NCBI GenBank assembly: GCA_011947345.1
Contig: JAAVTG010000533.1
Location: 1-64,000 of the forward strand
DNA from: Phytophthora quininea
Taxonomy: Eukaryota > Oomycota > Peronosporomycetes > Peronosporales > Peronosporaceae
DNA: 64,000 nt
Reading direction: 5' to 3'
The notes beneath the pieces are model-generated. The model had not been told where the DNA came from and ran no database searches. It saw nothing but the letters and a program-made list of their open reading frames with translations. A program made the position numbers and the translations under genes. Shown piece by piece: positions 55,716 through 64,000 of this stretch (the first letter of the stretch is position 1; each line of letters opens with the position of its first letter).

Positions 55716-56704
55716 CTAGTGGTTGGGCGCGTCGTAGACCGCGAGCAGCAGCTTGCCGTAATCGCCGCTGACCTCTCCGTGGATGCGGTCGCGCAGGTCC
55801 TTTCCGTACTTCTTCTTGTACACGGGCTTGATGTCGCTCAGCACCAAGTGGTAGCGCACGAGCGCCGCGCTCAGCCCGTCCTCGTCCGTGCCGAAGCCCT
55901 TCATGGTGCTCTCGAACAGCTCCGACAGCAGCACGAGCGGCTCCAGCACCATGCGCACCAGGAAGAGCAGCGCGTCCTCGGCGTCGCCTCCGAACTCCTT
56001 CTTGACCGCCTTGATGATGTCGTTCTTGTGCTTTTTCTCGTAGACGGCGTTGACTGCGCGTAGGTGCTGCGGGGGCTGGTCACGAGGACGTTGATGAAGG
56101 TGCGCTCATCCGTGCCCATGCGGCCCTGGCCGGCCTTGTACAGAGCTTCGGCATCCAGCTCAGCCTTTTGCGGCGTGTGCACTGCCGGGTCGAAGGGCTC
56201 GAGCGGCGCCTGCATGGAGGCCATGACAACTTTCTTGAGGTCTCCGCTGAGCTCGCTGTCCAGCACGACGTTGAGGTCGTGGTGGTACTTGTCGAAGTAG
56301 GTCTTCTTGAGGATGGACAGCTCCGCGTTGGTCCTGCCCATGACGATGGGGTAGATGAGCTTCTCCTTGGTGCCCAGCCCTTTGGTGGCCTTGCGCAGGA
56401 TGGAGGCCTCGGCCTCGGGCAGCGGCCGCGCGATGAGCTGCAGCAGCCGGCCAAAGTCGCCCGACGTCTCGCTCTTGAGCAGCTTCTTGAGGTCCTTGTT
56501 GAAGAGCTGCGGGTAGCGCACCGAGATGAGGTAGCGCTGGTCCGCCGACTTGGTGCCGAGCGACGCGATGAGTCCCTTCTCGTCCGTGCCCAGGCCCTTG
56601 CAGGCGTCGTGGATGGCCTTGCACGTGTGGTCGATGTCGGGCGAGAAGTTGAGCGTGGCCCCGTTGAACACGGCGTGGTTGGCGGGCGGGTACAGGTTCA
56701 GCAT
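55716..56704 (-). CDS. Annexin
   Basis: Four annexin repeats are visible: KAIHDACKGLGTDEKGLIAS, RKATKGLGTKEKLIYPIVMG, ALYKAGQGRMGTDERTFINV and ESTMKGFGTDEDGLSAALVR. Each has the G-x-G-T-D/K-E type II calcium loop, although the second has a lysine before E. The frame moves at the C run near 56070, one base short; the end is VYDAPNH and TAG at 55716-55718. Annexins bind acidic phospholipid in a calcium-dependent way and act in membrane trafficking; in oomycetes they have been reported from cell walls. About 330 residues, normal for a four-repeat annexin. It lies 133 bases upstream of the DUF4954 gene on the same strand. Confidence 0.9.
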
Positions 56705-56873
56705 GGCTGGGGTCTGCTAGAAGATGGTGCGGCCTTGGATCACTTGCGCTTGCCTGATGAAATTGGAAAGTGAGATCGTTTTGATAAGTTGAACACGTGG
56801 GTACATTTCGAAAACGTGGGTAAGTCTGTGACGTGGTCGAACGCATTGAATAAGGACACCGTCTGCGCGGGAG

Positions 56874-58480
56874 CTAGTCCTCCACCTTGAGGTCGATGGC
56901 GCCGTCGCTGTCGGTGCCGTCCTCGCTCTTTTCCGAGACGACTTGCTTGCTTTGGTCTTGCTCTGCGACGCCAGCGACGAGCTGCTGATGCTCGTGGTGG
57001 CCGGCACCATGAACAGCAAGACGAGCGGCACCAGCTTGGCCACGCTGCGGATGGTGACGGCCGCGGCCAGCCCGGCAAAGTTGGTCTTGGAGATCTGCAG
57101 GTAGCTGCACAGCCACGAGCCGCCGTACGAGGCTACCGACCAGGAAAAGTTGTAGATGGACATGAGCAGCGCAAACATGGTGCCTTCGATGCCCGGTGGA
57201 CAGATCTTGGCGCACAGCACGAGAGACGGCATGTGCTTGAGGCGGGCGACCACGTCCGAAAGGATCTCGTCGCCAAAGATGAAGAACCGGTCGCCGATGC
57301 CGAAGGCGACGTTCAGCCGCGAGACGAGCACAAACTCGGCGAACGAGACGCAGGCCGACGCCAGCTGGATGCGGAAGAACATGCGGCGGAAGGGCATGTC
57401 GCGGAAGTAGGCGTTGTAGAGCGCGGTGGTGCCCAGCAGCGTGAAGCTGCCGACGGTCGAGATGAAGCCCAGGAAGGACTTGGAGAAGCCCAGCTCCACC
57501 GTCTTGAAGCTGAACATCGCCTCGCCCACACTGGGAGGCAGCGCATTCGATAGGAAGATCCACAGCACGGGGCGCCAGCAGATCGGGTCCACAATGACGG
57601 ATCCCAGCGCGCGGCACTGGTCCTGCACGGTTTGGAGGAAGCTGTGGTCTGCCGGCGGGACGTACGTCTCCTCTGGGATCTTGATGGAGATCAGCACCAC
57701 ACAGAGCGGACCCACCGCCGAGATGAAGAACACGCCCAGCGGCCCAAACGTATTGAGTGCGTATCCGGACACCATCGACCCCAGCACTGAGCCGATCGAG
57801 AGCGAGAGCCATGACAGCGTCTGCAGATTGCCTGCCATGTCTTCTCGTTCGCTGCGTGCCGCCTCCACAACTTTGCCGTCAATCACAACGTCGCAGAAGG
57901 CGATGCCCAGACTCGCCACCACAAGCGCCACCAGAGCGCTCTCGTAGGTGGTGATGAAGCCAGGCATGGAGAGCGCAAAGTAGGCAGCAGCCGAAATGGC
58001 GCTAAAGATGAGTAGGTAGGACTTGCGTCTTGTGCCCCAGATGGGGACGCTGTCGGACAGCATGCCGTACAGTGGCTTGACGATCCAGGGGATGGCGGCG
58101 GTGGCTCGCAGCGCCTCGGACTGCGCTGGGGGCAGCGCTAGCGTCTCGTTCAGGTAGTAGCTCGTGCCCAACGAACAGAGCGTGCTGCGGATGCCCTGCG
58201 TGAAGTAGACAAAGAAGATCTGCAGCAGCAGGCCGTCTCCGAACTGCAGCCGCATGGACTTGCACCAGTGGATGACGCTCTGCAGGCTCGACAACTTGCG
58301 GTCCTTGTTGTCCTTGAGGCTGCTTACGTCGTACGCGTCCTCGCTGTGGGCGGAAGAGTCCATCGTGCTGGCCACGCTGCTGCTACCGCCACCGCTCTCC
58401 ATGTCCAGAGCCTCCGTCTTCTTGTTTCGGCCGCGAATGCCGTCGCCAGGCAGCAGCTCGCTCGCGCCACCGTCGGCCAT
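56874..58480 (-). CDS. BT1-family (folate-biopterin transporter-like) membrane protein
   Basis: Twelve or so hydrophobic segments are spread over about 480 residues. The blocks QIFFVYFTQGIRSTLCSLG, IPWIVKPLYGMLSD, SYLLIFSAIS and FCDVVIDGKVVEAARSE are the BT1/MFS pattern of oomycetes, kinetoplastids and plants. The N-terminus is an acidic, serine-rich cytosolic tail starting MADGGASELLPGDG (58480); a longer start at 58504 is possible. The open frame continues to 56717, but the last part is not conserved-looking. A one-base loss near 56990 gives a short acidic tail ending GAIDLKVED with a stop at 56874, which I prefer. BT1 proteins move pteridines or folates; the substrate here is inferred from family only. 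Confidence 0.8.
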
Positions 58481-58603
58481 GATGAAAGCACGCGCGTCCG
58501 GCAAGAGTCAGAATGAAGCGCAGATCCTTTTCACAAAGTTGCTTTGAGTTTTATCGTCATCTGATTGGGCCCGAAATAGAATATTTGCAATGGAGTAGTC
58601 GCA

Positions 58604-60435
58604 ATGGAACTGGAATCGCCGTCGCCGCCGCCTGCGCCTCCGTCGTCTCCCCACCGCCTCTGGAGACGACCATCGGCAAGTACATCGCCAGATTCCGCTT
58701 CGAGAAACCGCAGCCGAGAGAAGTGCGCGCGACGGCCCAGCGCGGGGACTTTTGGTGGACGAGGTCGCCTCGATACGCTCGCAGCCCGTCACCACCGTCC
58801 ACGTGGGAATCGGGGGCGCCTTCGAGTTCCCAGAGAACGACGAAGAGAACAAGGGGGACATAGAGAACTTTATATGTCAACAGAGGAGAAGGCAGAAGAC
58901 GAAGAAGAGGAGGAGGAGAGTGTCACCAGCGTCGAGAGCAAACTCCGCCATCGGTTGGGATTGGCGACTGCTAATGGCAGCAAGCTGGAGGTGAAGGAAA
59001 ATCCGAGAGAGAAAGCAGCTGTGGTGCAGTCCTGGGGGCCTGCGGATTGGAGCTCTGTGGGGCTAGAGGAGGAAGACACAGATGCACTGGATGATGAAGA
59101 CGCCGACGAGGAAAACCCCGAAGAAGTCATTGAACGCGTGCGCAAGCGTCTGGGCTGGTCGACGTCTTCTAGCTCGTTGTCAACCCTCGGTTGAGGCCCA
59201 TAGAACTGCGGCTGTCAATTGGTAACGAAGAGAAACAACTGATGAGGCCCCCACTATCACCTCAGCTGGATGACAGGTCGGTGAACAGAACTGCGGCAAA
59301 ACATTCGCATGCATGGGCATGGAGTGAGCAGGAAAGAGGAGAGAGTTATAAGCAAGCCGATGGAGTGCTGACCACTAGAGATTCTGCCGCGAAAGATGAT
59401 TATGGAGCAAAGGGGTGGGATGAGCGCGGAGAGGATGAACTGAAAGCTGGTCTTTACGAACAGACGAGTGCAGTGGAAGAAAGCAAAGTTCCAAGCCAGC
59501 ATAGTGATTTATCTCCGCTGGAAGGTGGGTCTACACGTACTGTGATTTACCAGATCAAACAAAGCTCTTCGTTTAACCAAAACCCCGAGGCGCTCAAATT
59601 ACCTAAAGTAAAAGATCCTGGTGCTATCGTAGGTGCACGACAGGTGCCGTCGATTCATTCCGAAGAATTGCCATCCCGCGAAATGGAGAAAGAATACTCA
59701 AATCTCAACCATAATAAACTGGAAAACCCAATGATTGAGCAAGAAGGCGGCATGCCATTGCTACGCACAAAAGCCCCACTCGACCTGGATTGGATTTAAC
59801 TGCCGCTGACTGCGAAAGTATGGATACATCTGCTCAAAGCAAAGAACAAGGTGAGACTACGAAGGAGACACTTGACAGCCTCGTAAGTTTTGTTGTACAT
59901 TCGTGGAGTTTGGAGTCTGCTGAGTTCATAGCTAAGCAAAAGTAAACGAACCTACGCCAGATCACAACAATCGAAGAAACGACGCTGATACCGTCATGCC
60001 AAACGGCATCCATTCACATATTGCAAGCTCTACCGCTGACCTGCGGTGCCTTCCTCCTGGAAGCCGTAAAGTTGTTAATGAAGAATCGGCTGCTCCTTTG
60101 TACCAGAAAGATGATGCTGAGGAGCTGGCTGAGATCCAAAGGACGAGTAAATGTGACTTCTTTGATTGTGATGATGGTGAAAATGGCGTTGGTGTTGAAG
60201 GGCAACCTGCGTATACAATACAGATGAGTGAAAGTGATCTCGCAGCGAAATCACCAGCAAATTCATGGAGGCTAAACAAAATCGGTAAACGTTTTTTTAC
60301 GAAGATGCAGGACATGATGACGGCGAGGAAGAGATCGAAGAGCCGGTACCCGGTGAAGAGGATGATGAGATCGCTCAGATGCTAATGCATCGAATTGCAT
60401 CACTCGAAGATGCATTACTTCAGCTTGACTCGTGA
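58604..60435 (+). CDS. Unrecognised protein with IGKYIARFR motif
   Basis: Starting at the ATG at 58604 (MELESPSPPPAPP), the gene passes through about six frame changes, each equal to one lost base, to a TGA at 60433-60435. Near the N-terminus is LETTIGKYIARFRFEKP followed by GDFWW, a short block that I have seen associated with centrosomal and ciliary proteins, but I cannot name the family. Then come EFPENDEENKGDIENF, an acidic stretch, SVESKLRHRLGLA, EEVIERVRKRLGW, a long polar region, an intron candidate (59884-59937, GTAAGT to CATAG) and an acidic tail ending in a coil (HRIASLEDALLQLD). Divergent from the BT1 gene by 123 bases. Confidence 0.5.
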
Positions 60436-60541
60436 AAGCTTACTCGTTCCTCCAAAAGAGCCCGGTTTTCTCGGTCTCCTGCATAGGCACAATTTCTTTT
60501 CGAGTGATAAACTTCTTCACGGGTGGAGTTAGAATAGTGGT

Positions 60542-61340
60542 CGCGCCCAGATCTCAAGGATCAACTTCCAGTTGTCCTGGATTATGCAGCATACTCGATC
60601 CGAGCAAGCTATCACTCGATTCTACGTGCTTCGCCGGCACAACTAGTATTTGGAGAAGATATGATTACCAGACAGCTGCACTTGCAAACTGGAGGTTTCT
60701 CTCGAAGCAGCGTTTCGCAGCAATCCTCCAAGAAAACTGTTGTAAATATGGTAGCACTTACTCCTGAACAGGCCAAACGGCTAGAGCTGCTGTATTTACG
60801 GTAACTTTGGCGAGGAAGCGTGAGAGTTGGAAACCAGAGGACTTCACTACAGACTCTGGTCACGACGTGGACACTTGATAGAAAATTGTGAAGTAAATGT
60901 ATTTGAACGCTGCTGTATGCCTTTTCGCTACGCGGCTCTCCGCTACGATATCTTAAATGTTTTTTCTGAACGAACGGTGGAGGAGCCACCACAAAAACGA
61001 GCGACAAAATCATAAGCGCATCTGACAGATCGGAGACCAGGTCATGCTTCAAGTAACTTCTCGAGAGCGCAAAAGATTGATCAGGTCACCAAGGGCCCGT
61101 ACATCATTAAGAATATTTATGACAACGGCACTGTAATGATCGACACCGGAACGACCGAGTCCCGAGTCAACATCCGACGAATCTTCCCCTGATGAACGAA
61201 GATCTGCTGTCATAGGGGAGAATGACACTGCTACTAGCTTCTAGGTCTCACCCGCCGCTTTGGGTCCGCACTAGAATTTGCAGCGGGTCCATCTGCTTGC
61301 CAAACTACTTGATCTCGACTTGGTAAGTTTAGAACTGAGA
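60542..61340 (+). mobile_element. Ty3/gypsy 3' fragment, plus-strand copy
   Basis: The end of a gypsy pol gene (downstream of integrase) runs to a stop at 61189-61192 (ATCTTCCCCTGA) and is followed by an LTR that begins TGTCATAGG near 61208. The segment matches the reverse complement of 61350-61892 almost base for base in its coding part. The 5' side is cut at 60542, and a solo LTR (60738-60994) is inserted in it. Confidence 0.8.
60738..60994 (+). mobile_element. Nested solo LTR (or small LTR-like element)
   Basis: A 257-bp segment beginning TGTTGTAAAT and ending GCCACCACA interrupts the plus-strand gypsy copy and is absent from the minus-strand copy. It is flanked by AAAAC on both sides (60733-60737 and 60995-60999). 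TG...CA ends and a 5-bp target duplication are what LTR recombination leaves behind. It is unrelated to the copia LTR at 21340. Confidence 0.75.
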
Positions 61341-61557
61341 TTGAAAAGAAGATAAGGCTGGCTTACACTAAGCTCCCTAGCTGGCCTTGTGTGATGCAGT
61401 AGATGGACCCAGCTACAACTCAGAGGTGCAAACCCAAAGCTGCGGGTGCGACCCAGAAGCTAGTAGCTGTGTCATTCTCCCTATGACAGCAGATCTTCGT
61501 TCATCAGGAAGATTCGTCGGATGTTGACTCGGGACTCGGTCATTCCGGTGTCAAGCA

Positions 61558-62537
61558 TTACAGTGCCGTTGTCATAAACATTCTTGATGATGTACGGGCC
61601 CTTGGCGACCTGATCAATCTTTTGCGCTCTCGAGAAGTTACTTGAAGCATGACCTGGTCTCCGATCTGCCAGATGCGCTTATGATTTTGTCGCTCGTTTT
61701 CTTGGAGGATTGCTGCGAAACGCTGCTTCGAGAGAAACCTCCAGTTTGCAAGTGCAGCTGTCTGGTAATCATATCTTCTCCAAATACTAGTTGTGCCGGC
61801 GAAGCCCGTAGAATCGAGTGATAGCTTGCTCGGATCGAGTATGCTGCATAATCCAGGACAACTGGAAGTTGATCCTTGAGATCTGGGCGCGAACGAATGA
61901 TGTTCAGGATCTCTAAGTGTACACGCTCGCATATCGCGTTCGCTTGGGGATTTTTGCTGTAATCCGTCTGTCCTTGATCGCCATGGACCGCAGAAGAACT
62001 TGGAACTCTTCTCCAGTAAACCCTGTGCCTAGATCGTGCACGACGATCTTTGGTCGGGGGTAACGACAGAGCCAAGCACGCTCGAAGCTGAGAGCTGTGG
62101 TGCTGGCAGTGCGACCACGCTGCAGGAACACTTCCAACCAACGAAACTGGCGCTCTATCACTGTCAAACAGTAAAGGTCGTCCACAAGAGGCCCGACGAG
62201 ATCCACGTGAACCACATCAAATGGTTTATCGTCGTTTGTCATGGGAGTTGGGGAAGGTGTCCAAAATCTTGCTTGCCACCGTGCAATTTTGCCTTTTGCA
62301 GTCGACACACTTTTTTACGTACTGGTGAACTTGCTGCTCCATCTTTGGCCACCAGAATGTCGACATCGAGTGGAACTGCTTATCGCCACCGGGGTGTAGG
62401 AGGTAGTTGTGATACAGCTCAATGAGGTCGTTTCGAAGCGAGGCAGGAACTACAACACGCTTTTGAAAGTGGAGAAGCATCACTCCCAAGGCAGGACGTA
62501 TCGCGTATCCGGGGTCAGCTTCGTTGCTTTCCAACAA
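61558..62537 (-). CDS. Gypsy integrase
   Basis: The H2C2 zinc domain (LYHNYLLHPGGDKQF, VKKCVDCKRQNC, 62285-62420) leads into the catalytic core with DVVHVDLVGP, VVHDLGTGFTGEEF and a glutamate in QANAICERVHLEIL (about 61905-61950). The second motif reads HDLGTG where D-N/Q-G is usual. The frame shifts at about 62240, 61990 and 61900, and the C-terminal part to 61558 matches the plus-strand fragment. The catalytic D, D and E are present. Confidence 0.8.
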
Positions 62538-63978
62538 TGACAGTACTTGTTATTGGATCTTGTTGCTGATGACGTTTCATCACTGCTCCGTCGAGAGCGA
62601 CTTCTTCTTCTTCCGCTGCACAAAGCTCATCTTCAGTGGCTTGTTGCACAAAATCGTAACGAAGGCGTGAAAAAGCATCAGCACCGATATTTTGTTCTCC
62701 TGGAATGTACTCGACGGAGAGGCGATACTCTTGCAGCAGCAATTTCCATCTCTTGACACGAAGCGAATTTTCTTGCGGGTACAGCAAGTTTTTGTGATCG
62801 GTGTGAACGATGATAGGAAACCCAAGTAACATCGTACGATATTCTTTAAGGATTTCCACGACGGAGAGAAGCTCCCACTCCATTGTAGAATACTTCCGTT
62901 GCGTCTCCGTCATCGACCGCGAGAAGCATGCGATGATACGCTTCCCTTGGAGAATCACACCGCCGATTTGACATCCGCTCGCGTCGGCGAAGACATGGAA
63001 TATTTTGTTGTAGTCAGGAAAAGCAAGCCAGACGTTGCGTGCTAGGGCGGCTTTAAGATTCTGGAAGTCACGCGAATCCTCTGGTGTCCACGTGAAAGGA
63101 ATTTTCTTTGACGTCAAACGGTTCAGCCGAGCGGTGAGTGCCGACTTGTTAGGGACCATCTCACGATAGTATGAAATCATGCCCAGGAATCGACGAAGTT
63201 CTTTTTTGATTTGGGCTCTGCAATTTGCTGGATGGCAGTCACCTTCTTCGTCTGCGGTTGGATACCATTCGGGGTCAGTGTAAACCCAAGGTAATCCACT
63301 TGCTCACGCAGGATGTGGCACTTTTTGGCGTTGAGTGTCACATCAAACTTGCGGAGGCGCTCAAACACGATGCGCAGGTGCTCCAGATGGTCGTCTTCGT
63401 TGTCGGAGAAAATCAGCACGTCATCCAGGTAAACGATCACAAAATGCAAGTCGCCCAAAATTCTCTCCATGCTTGCTTGGTACTCATCTGGGGCGGTTGA
63501 AATGCCCATGGGAAGTCGAAGAAATTGATATTTTCCGAACGGCAAACAGAATGCAGTGGCGGATCGACTTTGCAGGGCAATCTGCCTTGCGAAGTAGCCC
63601 ATGTTGGCGTCGAGGGTGCTCATGCACTTGGCTTTTCCAAGTCGCAGCAGAATTTCGCGAATTTTTGGCACGTAGTATGGTGAACGGCGAAGAAACTTAT
63701 TCAGCTGTCGAAAGTCGACAAGCAGTCGTAGGTCTCCACTAGGCTTTTGCAAGAAAAATGCCGGGGCTGCTGCTTCTCCGTCGTAAATTTGCTCGATCAC
63801 GTCGAGTTCGATGAGGCGCTGAATTTCTTTTTGCTGCCTCTTCTTGGCTGCGTGGCACAGCGTATGGCTTGACATGCGAAGGCTTGTAATCTGCGGAGAG
63901 AGGGAGCACATAATCATCCAGCCGAATGCGTCCAAGTCGTCCATTGTAGAGGTCGTAATATTCTTCGAGCAGCTTCAC
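62515..63978 (-). CDS. Gypsy reverse transcriptase and RNase H
   Basis: The sequence includes LRLLVDFRQLNKFLRRSP, FGKYQFLRLPMGISTAPDEY and the catalytic VYLDDVLIFS (near 63420), followed by HLRIVFERLRKFDVTLNAKKC. After a frame change at about 63180, RNase H follows: FHVFADASGCQIGGVI, KYSTMEWELLSVVEIL, VHTDHKNL. All the acidic catalytic residues are visible. RT copies element RNA into DNA; the YLDD form of the active site is normal for Ty3/gypsy. Confidence 0.88.
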
Positions 63979-64000
63979 GTAGCAGTGTTGTATGGCTTCC

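Larger units (their letters stand above)
61350..64000 (-). mobile_element. Ty3/gypsy retrotransposon, minus-strand copy (runs off window)
   Basis: Reading leftward from 64000: reverse transcriptase, RNase H, integrase zinc finger, integrase core and chromodomain-side C-terminus, then an LTR from 61488 that ends near 61350. It is joined tail to tail with the plus-strand fragment. The 5' LTR and gag lie outside the window. The pol frame shifts repeatedly. Confidence 0.9.

Noticed and set aside
32151..60435. Calling transportin, annexin, PP2C and similar genes pseudogenes
   Set aside because: They are conserved, catalytically complete and broken only at short homopolymers with one-sided loss, which points to sequencing error.

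Overview
The window looks like nuclear DNA of an oomycete, most likely Phytophthora or a close relative. Host genes are packed tens to hundreds of bases apart, introns are mostly 55-85 nt with GTAAGT/GTACGT-type donors, and the gene content fits: an exo-1,3-beta-glucanase with CBM1 and PAN/apple modules, a DUF6818 SANT-like protein, a BT1-family transporter, a DUF4954 beta-helix protein and an annexin. The mobile elements (Helitron, MULE, Ty1/copia, Ty3/gypsy) are also typical. The species cannot be fixed from the sequence alone.

Reading caveat: almost every host gene changes frame at homopolymer runs. Nearly all the changes I could phase behave as a net loss of one base (a few as a loss of two, or equivalently a gain of one). 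Examples are a transportin gene at 32171-32175, a PP2C gene near 38192 and 38390, and a PH-domain gene near 39520. I therefore treat most frame breaks as probable sequencing undercalls, not proof of pseudogenes, and I call genes across them.

Layout. 1-7.1 kb: a Helitron with DUF6570, Helitron_like_N, HUH/Y2 Rep and PIF1-type helicase modules. 7.1-13.4 kb: small or uncertain genes, including a dioxygenase-like protein with a C-terminal zinc finger, a clean three-exon orphan, a DUF6818 protein and a divergent histone H4 that has no single open frame. 13.5-16.8 kb: three related copies of an unrecognised coiled-coil, acidic-tail family, separated by degenerate short repeats. 17.2-26.8 kb: a repeat block with a perfect 31-bp palindrome, a Mutator-like transposase, a DDE transposase fragment and a very young copia element (215-bp LTRs, 2 differences, ATGAT target duplication), bracketed by a ~55-bp inverted repeat.

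26.8-60.4 kb is the gene-rich core: a secreted JmjC-like/FN3/PA protein, a two-SANT MYB-type regulator, transportin (karyopherin beta-2), Nbp35/NUBP1, a PP2C phosphatase, a PH-domain protein, a GH5 glucanase plus a truncated GH5 relict, ABCF3/GCN20, a long coiled-coil/LRR protein, a large secreted Kelch/Cys-rich/Calx-beta/beta-I-like protein, a DUF4954 protein, an annexin, a BT1 transporter and an unrecognised gene with an IGKYIARFR motif. Most of these are housekeeping functions (nuclear import, cytosolic Fe-S assembly, signalling, translation stress) next to cell-surface and wall proteins; I see no shared pathway.

60.5-64 kb: two Ty3/gypsy copies joined tail to tail, one carrying a nested solo LTR with an AAAAC target duplication; the minus-strand copy runs off the window. 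I saw no rRNA, tRNA or CRISPR by eye.
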